A stretch of 14,305 bases of DNA from an uncultured Methylococcaceae bacterium (GCA_903910005.1 CAIVXW010000210.1:1-14305); one strand, 5' to 3'; counted from the first letter of the stretch, positions 6,423-14,274 are shown. The notes: generated by a model from the sequence alone, not told the origin. Made by a program: numbers and translations.

Positions 6423-7781
6423 TTAGCGCAATAGCAGGAAAAACCCGCCGTCGGCCCGCTGGATGTTGAGCAGCAGTTCCTGGCCGTTACGGGCGGCGGC
6501 CCTGAGATCGGCCAAGGTGCGTACCGGTTGGCGGTTGGCCATGACGATAATGTCTCCCGGGCGCAAACCACCCTGGAATGCCGCCGAGGCGGTATGGATT
6601 TTTTCCACCTGAATGCCTTCCGTGCCCTTGCCTGGATCCAGTTCCCGTAGCAGGGTGCCTGCCAGTTTGGGGTGAATTTTCTTGCCGTCTTCCTGCAGAA
6701 CCACCGGCTCTGCGATGCGGGCGGAGAGTGTTTCGGTGTCGCCCTTGTGCAGAACCTGGATGTCAACTTTCTCGTTGACTCCCAGTAAACCTACCGTATT
6801 GCGGACATCCGCACTGTTCCTTACCTTTTTGTCGTTGATGGCCAGCACGATGTCACCGGCCTCAAGCCCGGCTTTGGCCGCCGGTGAGCCGGGCTGTACC
6901 CCGGTGACGACAGCTCCCTGGGTTTGACTCAGCCCGAAAGCCTGGGCCAGTTCATGGGTCAGGTCCTGCACGGTGACACCCAGCACTCCGCGCCTGATTT
7001 CGCCGTGTTCCACCAGGGTTTGCATGATCCGGTTGGCCATGTTGGTGGGAATGGCGAAACCGATGCCGACATTACCGCCGTTGGGAGCCAGGATGGCGGT
7101 ATTGATGCCGATCAGTTCGCCCCGGAGGTTGACCAGGGCTCCACCCGAATTGCCGGGATTGATGGATGCATCAGTCTGGATGAAATCTTCATAGCCCTCA
7201 ATGCCCAGACCGGAGCGTCCCAACGCACTGATGATGCCGGACGTGACGGTCTGGCCAAGGCCAAAGGGATTGCCCACCGCCACCACGAAGTCACCGACCT
7301 GTAATTGATCCGAATCGGCCAGGGGAATATCAGTCAGGTTGGCCGACTCCACCCGCACAACGGCAATGTCTGATTCCGGGTCTGCGCCCACCAGTTTGGC
7401 GTTGAGTTTACGCCCGTCGGTCAGGGTCACCATGATTTCATCGGCTTTGTCGATGACATGGTTATTGGTAACGACCAGACCCTTACGGGCATCGACAATC
7501 ACGCCGGAACCCAGGCTGGAGGTTTCCCGGCGGCGGGGTTGATTGGGAATATCGAAAAAATGCCTGAAGAAGGGATCCCGCATTAGCGGATGTTCGGCTT
7601 CCTGAATCTGGGTTCGGGTGGAAATGTTCACCACGGCGGGCGTGGTTTTTTTCAGCATGGGTGCCAGGCTGGGTAGCGGCTGGCCATCCACCGCCAAAGG
7701 CCAGGCGGCGTGGCTCCCGTTTGCGGCCAGCAACAGGGCGGCCAGTAACAGGGCGTGACGGGATTTGCGCGGGTGTTGCAT
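6423..7781 (-). CDS. degQ: Periplasmic Do-family serine endoprotease DegQ/MucD
   Basis: A 452-residue trypsin-like protease/chaperone that removes misfolded periplasmic and outer-membrane proteins; the length matches E. coli DegQ (455). It has a Sec signal peptide with basic residues 5-9, a hydrophobic core at 10-20 and a likely SHA cleavage site after residue 25. The catalytic triad is His108 (TNNHVID), Asp138 (ESDIAVV) and Ser212 (NPGNSGGALV). PDZ1 covers about 262-355 with RRGVLGV at its start; PDZ2 is about 365-452 and ends in FFLLLR. The short LA-loop region favours DegQ or MucD over DegP. The start ATG at 7781 has AGAGG about 9 nt upstream. The gene lies 76 nt downstream of yicC on the same strand, so co-transcription is possible, although a weak own promoter (TTGAAT, 17 nt, TACCTT) lies in that gap. 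No sigmaE-type site was recognised. Confidence 0.95.
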   Translation of the reverse strand: MQHPRKSRHALLLAALLLAANGSHAAWPLAVDGQPLPSLAPMLKKTTPAVVNISTRTQIQEAEHPLMRDPFFRHFFDIPNQPRRRETSSLGSGVIVDARKGLVVTNNHVIDKADEIMVTLTDGRKLNAKLVGADPESDIAVVRVESANLTDIPLADSDQLQVGDFVVAVGNPFGLGQTVTSGIISALGRSGLGIEGYEDFIQTDASINPGNSGGALVNLRGELIGINTAILAPNGGNVGIGFAIPTNMANRIMQTLVEHGEIRRGVLGVTVQDLTHELAQAFGLSQTQGAVVTGVQPGSPAAKAGLEAGDIVLAINDKKVRNSADVRNTVGLLGVNEKVDIQVLHKGDTETLSARIAEPVVLQEDGKKIHPKLAGTLLRELDPGKGTEGIQVEKIHTASAAFQGGLRPGDIIVMANRQPVRTLADLRAAARNGQELLLNIQRADGGFFLLLR

Positions 7782-7857
7782 GGAAGGATACCTCTTGTGG
7801 TGAGTGGTGAAAGGTAGGGGCGATCCAGGGATGATTCAAGCGGGTACGCAGGAATGA

Positions 7858-8736
7858 CTACTCCAGATTTTGTACCTGTTCACGCATCTGTTCGATCAGT
7901 ACTTTCATCTCGACTGCAGCCTGGGTCGTTTGGCGATCCTGTGACTTGGAGCCCAGGGTATTGGCTTCCCGGTTCAGTTCCTGAATCAGAAAATCCAGAC
8001 GCCGACCGGCCGGCTCGGTTTGCTGCAGCACCCGCTGTATTTCCTGCAGATGGGTTGCCAGCCGATCCAGTTCCTCGGTTACGTCCAGGCGTTGCGCCAG
8101 ATAGACCATCTCCTGCTCCAGCCGATCCGGGTCGGGATTACAGGCCAGTTCGTTGAGTCGCTGACGGATTTTGTCGCGGATATCGTGCAGAACCAGCGGT
8201 ACACGCAGACGGGTTTCCCGGGTCAGCGTCAGAAGGGTCTGGCAACGTTCTCCAATCAAATCGGCCAGTTGCTGGCCCTCGCTGCAACGAACTGCAATGG
8301 CCTTGTCCAGCGTTTCCTGCAAGAGGGCCAGCAACTCGGGGGCCAGGCTCTCGTATTCGGTTTGGGTTTGTTCGAGAATGCCCGGCCAGTTGAGTAGATC
8401 CAGCGCACTGAGTGGCTGCCAGGTACGCGGATGCGCCGCCTCAATACTGGCTAACGTCCGCATCAGCCCCTCCAGCCGTTCCCGGTTGATGTCGAACCCC
8501 GGCCCGGATGAGCCGGTTACCCCGGTTTTGCGACATAACAGGCTGCAATCTACCCGTCCCCGCTTGATGGACTGTCCGATCAGTTTTCGTACCTCCGCTT
8601 CCAGAAAGCGAAAGTTGTCCGGCATTTTGAGGGCGATATCGAGATAACGATGGTTGACCGAGCGGATATCCCACCCGAAAACCAGCCCTCCAATGTCGCG
8701 TTCCCGGTTGGCGAAGGCGGTCATGCTGCGTATCAT
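7858..8736 (-). CDS. yicC: YicC/YloC family endoribonuclease
   Basis: A 292-residue protein (E. coli YicC 287) aligned from the first residues: MIRSMTAF here against MIRSMTAY. The N-terminal YicC domain spans about 1-160. The C-terminal DUF1732-type domain is highly conserved: EQEMVYLAQRLDVTEELDRL, AGRRLDFLIQELNREANTLGSKS and KVLIEQMREQVQNLE, the last being the C-terminus. YicC proteins have been reported as RNA endonucleases involved in small-RNA and mRNA decay; that role is family knowledge. The start is fixed by alignment, with GAGAG a few bases upstream. A TATACT box (8762-8757) sits 20 nt before the ATG. The 72-codon gene is divergent, and degQ follows downstream. Confidence 0.95.
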   Translation of the reverse strand: MIRSMTAFANRERDIGGLVFGWDIRSVNHRYLDIALKMPDNFRFLEAEVRKLIGQSIKRGRVDCSLLCRKTGVTGSSGPGFDINRERLEGLMRTLASIEAAHPRTWQPLSALDLLNWPGILEQTQTEYESLAPELLALLQETLDKAIAVRCSEGQQLADLIGERCQTLLTLTRETRLRVPLVLHDIRDKIRQRLNELACNPDPDRLEQEMVYLAQRLDVTEELDRLATHLQEIQRVLQQTEPAGRRLDFLIQELNREANTLGSKSQDRQTTQAAVEMKVLIEQMREQVQNLE

Positions 8737-8756
8737 GCGGTTTCTCTCAAAGCGGC

Positions 8757-8762
8757 AGTATA
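8757..8762 (-). promoter_or_regulatory. Candidate yicC -10 box
   Basis: TATACT on the minus strand, 20 nt before the yicC ATG (5 of 6 to consensus). No good -35 lies at 16-18 nt, so only the -10 is claimed. The leader would be very short. Confidence 0.35.
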
Positions 8763-8776
8763 GGTAATTTCATGGC

Positions 8777-8805
8777 CTGACGGGCTGGCGCGGTTTCTGT
8801 ACACT
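8777..8805 (+). promoter_or_regulatory. Possible promoter of the 72-codon gene
   Basis: Plus strand: CTGACG (8777-8782), 17-nt spacer, TACACT (8800-8805); 4 of 6 matches each. The predicted leader is about 30 nt and contains the strong AGGAGG at 8830-8835. Confidence 0.35.
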
Positions 8806-8843
8806 GCGCCGCTGTTCAGAACGATTGACAGGAGGCACTGACG

Positions 8844-9062
8844 ATGTACATGAAATGCAAGCCCGACGGGCACCTGGTGGAGATTTTGGGGATTCAGGAC
8901 TTGATCAATCCCCTGCACGGCAAAGTAGTGGGCCGACTGCACTACGGTGAGGAAATTCAGGATGCAGAATCCTTTGCCAAGCGTGATCTGGTTTTTCCCT
9001 CGGGAGAGGCGTTGCCACGCTGCTGGGTGGATGTACACTACCGCGACGCCAAACCGGCCTGA
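8844..9062 (+). CDS. Small uncharacterised protein, 72 residues
   Basis: The strongest ribosome-binding site in the window (AGGAGG, 8830-8835) sits 8 nt before the ATG at 8844, and a promoter-like pair lies further upstream, so this is very probably expressed. The product is small, soluble and mixed-charge, with no signal peptide or membrane helix. It has two cysteines (C5 in MKCKPDG, C60 in LPRCW) and a striking FPSGEALPRCWVDVHYR stretch at 51-67 that looks like a conserved signature. I do not recognise a family with a known role, and two lone Cys do not make a convincing metal site. It is divergent from yicC and convergent with hemY. Opposite-strand frames overlap it, but none has comparable initiation signals. 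Confidence 0.8.
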   Translation: MYMKCKPDGHLVEILGIQDLINPLHGKVVGRLHYGEEIQDAESFAKRDLVFPSGEALPRCWVDVHYRDAKPA

Positions 9063-9080
9063 TGCCGCCGGGGGCGGGGA

Positions 9081-9114
9081 GGGCAGGGCACTTCGATCCC
9101 CGCACTCCCTGCCC
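9081..9114. repeat. Inverted repeat between the convergent 72-codon gene and hemY
   Basis: GGGCAGGG (9081-9088) and CCCTGCCC (9107-9114) form a perfect 8-bp stem with an 18-nt loop, in the 84-nt gap where the small gene and hemY end. There is no T-run on either strand, so it is not a canonical intrinsic terminator. It could stabilise mRNA 3' ends or assist termination on both strands. Confidence 0.45.
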
Positions 9115-9146
9115 GACAGGATGAGCCATCCGCCGTATCGGCTACT

Positions 9147-10421
9147 TCAGGGGACGGACGTTTCGGGCGCGTCTGCTCCCATGGAGCCTTCCGGGTTTTG
9201 TTCGATTTGAGCCACTACTTCATCTGACGCGAACAGCATGCCGTTGCGGTAATAGTGGCAGGCTGCCACCGGGTCGTTTTCACGAAACAGCAAATCCCCC
9301 ATCAACTGATTGGCTTCCACGCTCGGCTCCAGAGCCAGGCTCTGCTTCAGATAATCCCTGACCTTGTTCCAGTCCTGTACGCGCCAGGCCAGCTTGGCCA
9401 ATACCCGGAAAAGTACCGCATCGTAAGGATGCGGGCCGATCCAGGCCTCGGCTTCCCGAAGCTGGTGGGCCGCATCGGTCAGGTGTATGCAGCCGTAAAG
9501 TACCAGCAGGGTTTCATTCCACTGTCGGCCCAGAGCCAGGCGCACCGATTCCTCAACCTCATCACCAACCCCGGCTCCTATCATCGCAGCATAGTATTCG
9601 GTCTGGATGCCACTCATCTGGCGGATGTGTTCAGGAATTTCCGACCACAGCTTGCGTAATTCCACCGGTTTGCGGGTTTCTGCCCGCTCCTTGAGCAGGG
9701 CACTGTAGGTTTCGGTTTCCCACAGTTTGATCTCGGCTTCCATCAGTACCTTGCCCTGATGCAGTTTGGGCAGCAAACGTCTCAAACCTTCCCAGTCCTC
9801 CATTTGCGTGTAGGCCTGGTGCATCAACCTTAGGATGACGGCATGACCGGGGTTGATGCGGTGCAGTTGAGCCAGGGAATCAATGGCCGCATCGAACTGC
9901 CGGTGGGAAAGCTGCAACTCGGCCCGGGTCAGTTCGATCGCCAGTTCAGCTTCCGGCGTGGTCTGCCGGGCCAGTTTCAGGTATTCATCCCGCTGATCGA
10001 CCGCTCCCCTTGAATGCGCCGCCCGGGCGGCGGTCAGGTAATGGATCAGCGGCACCCCACTGTCGGCGACGTGGCGAATCAGGTTACGTTCGGCTTTTTC
10101 CCAGTTTCCCTCGGCAGTTTCCAGTAGCCCCGCGATCAGAGCCTCACGTGACTGGCGACTGCGCTGTTCGCCGGATCGCTGCTGCATGATTCCGGGGATG
10201 CGTGCGGTGCTGGCGATGGCCTGGCCCAGCAGGAACAGAACCAGGTAGGTCAATAGCAGGGCGAGGGCAAACAGGAAAAAGGAAGATTCCAGTGCCCAGT
10301 TGCCGAATCCGATGATGACGTATCCCAGACTGCCCTGCATCAGCAGATAACGGTAGGCGGCCACCACAATGATTGCCGTTACCAGCAACAGGCCGAACAA
10401 CACGGTAATTTTTTTCCTCAC
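9147..10421 (-). CDS. hemY: HemY: inner-membrane TPR protein of the heme biosynthesis cluster
   Basis: A 424-residue proteobacterial HemY, distinct from the Bacillus HemY oxidase. Two N-terminal membrane helices (about 7-28 and 41-66) with the short GNWALESS loop between them are the HemY_N signature. The rest is helical tetratricopeptide-like repeats, for example 'EGNWEKAERNLIRH', 'QFDAAIDSLAQLHRINPGH' and 'QDWNKVRDYLKQSLALEPS'. No enzymatic activity is established; it is thought to organise late heme-synthesis enzymes at the membrane. The start is GTG at 10421, overlapping the hemX stop by 4 nt (GTGA), with GGAG 7 nt upstream. This implies translational coupling. It is the last gene of the cluster, convergent with the 72-codon gene. 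Confidence 0.93.
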   Translation of the reverse strand: MRKKITVLFGLLLVTAIIVVAAYRYLLMQGSLGYVIIGFGNWALESSFFLFALALLLTYLVLFLLGQAIASTARIPGIMQQRSGEQRSRQSREALIAGLLETAEGNWEKAERNLIRHVADSGVPLIHYLTAARAAHSRGAVDQRDEYLKLARQTTPEAELAIELTRAELQLSHRQFDAAIDSLAQLHRINPGHAVILRLMHQAYTQMEDWEGLRRLLPKLHQGKVLMEAEIKLWETETYSALLKERAETRKPVELRKLWSEIPEHIRQMSGIQTEYYAAMIGAGVGDEVEESVRLALGRQWNETLLVLYGCIHLTDAAHQLREAEAWIGPHPYDAVLFRVLAKLAWRVQDWNKVRDYLKQSLALEPSVEANQLMGDLLFRENDPVAACHYYRNGMLFASDEVVAQIEQNPEGSMGADAPETSVP

Positions 10422-11725
10422 TGGATGTCTCCGGATTCTTCCAGTTGGTCAGCATTTTCCTCCGGTCTGGCAGCGGGTTCCTGCGGTTGGGAGGCCTTGT
10501 TCCGATCCTGCGGCTTCTGCGGCATGCCTTTCTGCAAACTGGCCTGTTCGGCCTCAAGACGCAGCCGCTCAATGTTCCGCAATAAATTAAGCGAGCGGCT
10601 TATGTCCGGCAGTGGAGCCTGAACGGGTTGATTTTTCAGGGTATCCAGCGCGGTCATGACCTCCCGGGTTTCAGCCTGGGCGGTGTCGAAATGCTCCTTG
10701 AGCCAGTCGGACGCTGCCTCCAGGCTGTCCCGGTACAGAGCCTCGTCAGACCGAAGCAGGGCGATACGGACGGCTTCGAGCCGGAGTTGCAGAACCTGAC
10801 GCAAAACCTCCGCCTGTTCCGGCGACAGAATGGCATTGACCGGGCGGTCAGTGCGGCGCACCACGACCAGATCCTTGATGTCCCTGATTGCGGTATCGAG
10901 GGGGGAGGTTTTTTCGGCGTCGGCCGCATCGGGCTTGCCGGTTTCGGCATGGGGCAGGAACAACGGCAGGGTTTTGGCCTGGCGGATCAGCAGCAGGATG
11001 CGGGAGGACAAGCCAACCATATCCGCTGCATTAACACCACGCAGGGTGGCTATTTCTTCGGCCAGTGCCTCACGTACCTTGAAAACTGCCGGATCACCGC
11101 TGTCGAACAGTCGTTGATCGGCTGCCTCCATGGCCGCCAGCACTGCCTTTACATCACCGATGAGATGGAGTTTCTGATTGGCGATGCTGAGCAGGTATTC
11201 CGCATCCGCCACCATCATGTCGCCACGTGATTTGTTGATCTGATGCTGGATATGATTGAGGGTACCGGTTATGCCGCTCTGGACATGATCCAGCCGTTCG
11301 TTGAACTGGCTGGACTGATCGGCCAGCATCCGCTCATAGCGGGCGTCGTCACTGGAAGCCCCGGACTGAAAATTGACCAGTTGGGTATGCAGGGCGGTCA
11401 GTTCTGCCTGCAATGCATTGACCTGCCGGGTGACTTCCAGTATCTGCTGATCCTTGCTGGACAATTGCCCTCCCAGCCCTTCCTGTCTGGAGCGTAATTC
11501 CTGCAACACAAACCAGCCACCCCCTCCCAGGGCGACCGCGACCAGCAACAGGCCGTAGCCCATCCAGGCACCACCCCGTGCCTTGCGGGATGGTGGCTCC
11601 CGGGTGGGCGGTGGGGCAGGTTCCGTGGGTTTGCCTTCAAGTGTTTCGGTCACGACATCAGGCTTGTCTGCCGGTTCGGCAGAAAGCCCGGGGTCACTCT
11701 TGAGTTCTTTTTCCTCGTCAGCCAA
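10418..11725 (-). CDS. hemX: HemX family membrane-anchored protein of the heme cluster
   Basis: A 435-residue HemX. It has an acidic, proline-rich cytoplasmic N-terminus (1-50), one transmembrane helix (about 55-76, MGYGLLLVAVALGGGGWFVL), a coiled-coil region (about 80-125, rich in Gln/Leu heptads), and a helical periplasmic domain with the family stretch VADAEYLLSIANQKLHL. The C-terminal tail is Gln/Glu/Pro-rich and low-complexity. It is often annotated as uroporphyrinogen-III C-methyltransferase, but the fold here has no SUMT motifs, so that name should not be carried over. The start is TTG at 11725 with GGGGA 7 nt upstream; an in-frame TAA lies shortly upstream and no suitable ATG exists. 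It follows hemD by 76 nt, and that gap has a possible internal promoter. Confidence 0.92.
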   Translation of the reverse strand: MADEEKELKSDPGLSAEPADKPDVVTETLEGKPTEPAPPPTREPPSRKARGGAWMGYGLLLVAVALGGGGWFVLQELRSRQEGLGGQLSSKDQQILEVTRQVNALQAELTALHTQLVNFQSGASSDDARYERMLADQSSQFNERLDHVQSGITGTLNHIQHQINKSRGDMMVADAEYLLSIANQKLHLIGDVKAVLAAMEAADQRLFDSGDPAVFKVREALAEEIATLRGVNAADMVGLSSRILLLIRQAKTLPLFLPHAETGKPDAADAEKTSPLDTAIRDIKDLVVVRRTDRPVNAILSPEQAEVLRQVLQLRLEAVRIALLRSDEALYRDSLEAASDWLKEHFDTAQAETREVMTALDTLKNQPVQAPLPDISRSLNLLRNIERLRLEAEQASLQKGMPQKPQDRNKASQPQEPAARPEENADQLEESGDIQ

Positions 11726-11739
11726 TGCTGTATCCCCGC

Positions 11740-11767
11740 AGTATGTTTATTTTGGTTATGTCGGCAA
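11740..11767 (-). promoter_or_regulatory. Possible internal promoter before hemX
   Basis: In the 76-nt hemD-hemX gap, minus strand: TTGCCG (11767-11762), 16-nt spacer, CATACT (11745-11740). It is moderately matched and sits in the only sizeable gap inside the heme cluster, so hemXY might be partly uncoupled from hemCD. Confidence 0.3.
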
Positions 11768-11801
11768 GCCGCAAGCTCCCGGGTTTTCGTCCGCCGGGCG
11801 T

Positions 11802-12596
11802 TCAACCGCTTCCGTCTGAAGTAAATCCGTGCTGATCGGTTCCGATTACCTCGATGACTGCCCTCAGCATGGCGGCATCGCCAGGCTGGGTCGCCACCTT
11901 AACCCGTTGCCAGCCCTTGTCCCGGGCCAGACATTCCAGCCTTGAACCCGGAATAACCAGGGGAAGGGTTTGCATCCAGCCCGAAACCACATCCCTCAGC
12001 GCATGGTGCAAGTGATCCAGTGCTTCACCGCTGGTGAGGGTCAGGGCATGCAGGGTTCCGGCTGGCCCGCATTGTCGCCAGGGTTCCGGATCAATGACAG
12101 CGGGTACCCGCCGATAGACTTCGGCATACGCCACTGTCGCCCCTCGTCTACCCAGGGTGTCTCCCAAGTGTTCGCGTCCGCCCTGACCTCTCACGATCAG
12201 GATTTTGCGGCCATTGACTGCCATCAGTTCCGGCATGGCCAGCAGTGACTCACTATTAAACTCAAGTTCGGGGGTCAGGTCTACCCTGATGCCCTGTTTT
12301 GCCAGACTCATGGCCGTATTGGCACCGATGGCTGCAATCCGGGCCTCCGGTTTGCATTCGGTCAGCCAGGGGGCTGCATACCTGACCGCATTGTGGCTGA
12401 TGAAGAGGATCCAGTCCCAGGGTTCAGCCAGGCAGTGGGCCATGACCGGGGTCTCTACGGCCTCAATAACCAGCAGGGGCAAGCGCAAGGCCCGGCCTCC
12501 GGCGGCCTCGATCCGTTGACACAAGCCATCGGCCTGTTCCTGCGGGCGGGTTACCAGGATGGTTCGTCCCGCTAACGGGTGCCATGTCGGGTTCAA
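11802..12596 (-). CDS. hemD: Uroporphyrinogen-III synthase
   Basis: HemD cyclises hydroxymethylbilane, with ring D inversion, to uroporphyrinogen III, the branch point to heme, siroheme and cobalamin. The 264-residue product has the family's N-terminal GRTILVTRPQEQADGL, the mid-protein FISHNAVRYA, IAAIGANTA and VRGQGGREHLGDTL stretches, and the later ALTLTSGEALDHL. HemD is poorly conserved in sequence, so position between hemC and hemX adds weight. The start is TTG at 12596, overlapping the hemC TGA by 4 nt; I saw no in-frame ATG that keeps the conserved N-terminus. An AGGG lies about 11 nt upstream, and coupling to hemC translation is likely. The last ~10 residues are a polar tail. Confidence 0.93.
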   Translation of the reverse strand: MNPTWHPLAGRTILVTRPQEQADGLCQRIEAAGGRALRLPLLVIEAVETPVMAHCLAEPWDWILFISHNAVRYAAPWLTECKPEARIAAIGANTAMSLAKQGIRVDLTPELEFNSESLLAMPELMAVNGRKILIVRGQGGREHLGDTLGRRGATVAYAEVYRRVPAVIDPEPWRQCGPAGTLHALTLTSGEALDHLHHALRDVVSGWMQTLPLVIPGSRLECLARDKGWQRVKVATQPGDAAMLRAVIEVIGTDQHGFTSDGSG

Positions 12597-13516
12597 ATTC
12601 CGATATCCCTGAGCAACCTGTCAGCCCCCCGGTTCAGAAGTTCCTCCGCCACCGCCTCGCCCAGATTTTCGGCCTGATGAACCGGTGCCTCAGCCCGACC
12701 CCGTATCAGGGTTTGCCCGTCCAGACTGGCAACCAGTCCGCGCAGAACCAGGCGGTCAGCAAAACGCTCGGCAAAACCGGCAATCGGCACCTGACAGCCG
12801 CCGTTCAGGCGTCCGTTGAATGCCCGTTCGGCCTTCACACACCAGGCGGTTGATTCGTCGTGGAGGGGTTTTATCAATTCGTGGATGGTTTTGTCATCAG
12901 TACGACATTCTATACCGATGGCTCCCTGACCTACAGCAGGCAGGCTGATGTCCGCTGACAGATGTTCGGTGATTCGATCGGCCAGGTTGAGCCGGATCAG
13001 GCCGGCGGCGGCCAGAATGATGCCATCGAGTTCGTCGCTGTCGAGTTTTTCCAGCCGGGTTCCCACATTGCCGCGCACTGGAAGGGTGATGATGTCAGGG
13101 CGCAGGCCTTTAAGCTGGCTCTGGCGACGCAGGCTGGAGGTGCCGATACGGGCCTGTTGCGGCAAGTCCCTCAGGGAGGGGTAACGGCGGGACACAAAGG
13201 CATCCCGCGCATCTTCGCGTTCAAGGATTGCGGCCAGATGCAGACCGGTTGGCAGTTCGGCGGGGACATCCTTCATCGAATGAACCGCCAGATCAGCCCG
13301 ACCTTCCAGCAAACCCTGTTCAAGTTCCTTGACAAACAGCCCTTTGCCACCGATGCGGGCCAGCGGCGCGTCGAGAATCCTGTCTCCCTGAGTGACCATT
13401 TTGACCAGTTCTATCCGGATTCCCGGATGGATGGTGCGCAGCCGGTCAGCGACATGCTCGGCCTGCCACAGGGCCAGTGGACTTTTACGGGTTGCGATGC
13501 GAACGGTAGTGGACAC
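12593..13516 (-). CDS. hemC: Porphobilinogen deaminase (hydroxymethylbilane synthase)
   Basis: HemC polymerises four porphobilinogen units into hydroxymethylbilane in the cytoplasm. From the chosen GTG at 13516 the protein has 307 residues. It begins (M)STTVRIATRKSPLALWQAEHV, in register with E. coli HemC RIATRQSPLALWQA. Catalytic Asp83 lies in HSMKDVP, the substrate-binding GTSSLRRQSQL at 125-135, RGNVGTRL at 148-155, and the dipyrromethane-cofactor Cys241 in NGGCQVPI. An upstream ATG at 13576 would add 20 residues, but the putative -10 box falls inside that extension, while AGGA sits 8 nt before the GTG; hence GTG is chosen. It is the first gene of the heme cluster, with a 4-nt overlap with hemD, and lies 97 nt downstream of mlaC. 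Confidence 0.96.
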   Translation of the reverse strand: MSTTVRIATRKSPLALWQAEHVADRLRTIHPGIRIELVKMVTQGDRILDAPLARIGGKGLFVKELEQGLLEGRADLAVHSMKDVPAELPTGLHLAAILEREDARDAFVSRRYPSLRDLPQQARIGTSSLRRQSQLKGLRPDIITLPVRGNVGTRLEKLDSDELDGIILAAAGLIRLNLADRITEHLSADISLPAVGQGAIGIECRTDDKTIHELIKPLHDESTAWCVKAERAFNGRLNGGCQVPIAGFAERFADRLVLRGLVASLDGQTLIRGRAEAPVHQAENLGEAVAEELLNRGADRLLRDIGI

Positions 13517-13548
13517 GGAGTGATTCCTGGCTGGAGCAAATGTCAGGC

Positions 13549-13557
13549 ATTGTACCA
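13549..13557 (-). promoter_or_regulatory. Extended -10 promoter element of hemC
   Basis: Minus strand TGGTACAAT (13557-13549): a TGn extension joined to TACAAT (5 of 6). A good -35 is lacking, as is common with extended -10 promoters. The predicted transcription start near 13542 gives a leader of about 25 nt to the hemC GTG. Confidence 0.45.
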
Positions 13558-13613
13558 AATGAAACGGCCAGAACATCAGGGAATGACGGGGCCGGTCGGG
13601 CTGTTATTACCTG

Positions 13614-14231
13614 TCAGCCGGGTGCCGTGTTGTTGCTGGCATAATCGCTGATTTTGCGGCTCAGTTTCTCCAGCAGGCTGTCAAATCCTTCGCGGTCGAT
13701 CAGGCTGGTGTACTGGGCCTTCCTGAGGGCTACATCGCTGATGCCGTCGACAATAATGTTGATAATCTGCCAGCGGCCATTGAATTCATGCACCTGGTAT
13801 TCAAACTTGATCGGTTTTTCATGGGGTGCATTGAGGAAATAACGTAACAGGACGCGCTGATTTTTGAGATCCTGACTGGAATCGTATCTGAAACTCTCAC
13901 CCGCATAGCCGTTGAACTGGGCGGCATAGGTGGCTACACTGAGTTGGGTCAGTTTTTCCATGAACGCTGTTTTTTGATCCTTGTCGAGGTTTTTCCAGTG
14001 CGTTCCCAAAGCCAGCACCGACACGGCCTCAAACTCAAATGACTCCCGAACGACCGGATCCAGCGTCTTGTATCGGCCCTGATACCCCAGTTTTTTGGCA
14101 TCCTTCATCACCTCAATCAGTGAGGCGTTTAACCGGTCGACCGTTTTACGGGCTTCGACAAAATCCTCTTCCGCACGCACGCCCAGGGCGGTGACCAGCA
14201 GGAACAAGCCGATTACGATGCGAGACATCAT
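13614..14231 (-). CDS. mlaC: MlaC/Ttg2D/HpnM-family periplasmic phospholipid-binding protein
   Basis: A 205-residue protein of the Tol_Tol_Ttg2 family. MlaC carries phospholipids through the periplasm between the MlaA-OmpC complex and the MlaFEDB transporter. A Sec signal peptide (1-20, cleavage after VRA) is clear, so the protein is periplasmic. Family features include TVDRLNASL and ALGTHWKNLDKDQKTAFMEKLTQL at about 75-98, YAAQFNGYAGESFRY, and near the end EFNGRWQIINIIVDGISDVALRKAQYTSLIDREGFDSLLEKL. The ATG at 14231 is followed directly by a second ATG. No other mla gene is visible, so it may be an orphan copy or an HpnM-like paralogue; the specific symbol is less certain than the family. 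Genes to the right lie beyond the window. Its promoter carries an inverted repeat. Confidence 0.87.
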   Translation of the reverse strand: MMSRIVIGLFLLVTALGVRAEEDFVEARKTVDRLNASLIEVMKDAKKLGYQGRYKTLDPVVRESFEFEAVSVLALGTHWKNLDKDQKTAFMEKLTQLSVATYAAQFNGYAGESFRYDSSQDLKNQRVLLRYFLNAPHEKPIKFEYQVHEFNGRWQIINIIVDGISDVALRKAQYTSLIDREGFDSLLEKLSRKISDYASNNTAPG

Positions 14232-14256
14232 AGTTTTTTACCACTTATGCAACAAA

Positions 14257-14274
14257 TGTGGTAACTATACCACA
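14257..14274. promoter_or_regulatory. Operator-like perfect inverted repeat in the mlaC promoter
   Basis: TGTGGTA (14257-14263), a 4-nt ACTA spacer, and TACCACA (14268-14274) form a perfect 7-4-7 palindrome covering the predicted mlaC -10. A third half-site, TACCAC, lies at 14239-14244 between promoter and start codon. The position suits a repressor. The regulator is unknown to me. Confidence 0.5.

Noticed and set aside
10418..11725. Uroporphyrinogen-III methyltransferase activity for HemX
   Set aside because: A commonly transferred annotation, but the sequence is a membrane-anchored coiled-coil/helical protein with no SUMT motifs.
13517..13576. ATG at 13576 as the hemC start
   Set aside because: It would add 20 residues not matched by E. 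coli HemC, has no Shine-Dalgarno, and includes the likely -10 box; the GTG at 13516 fits better.
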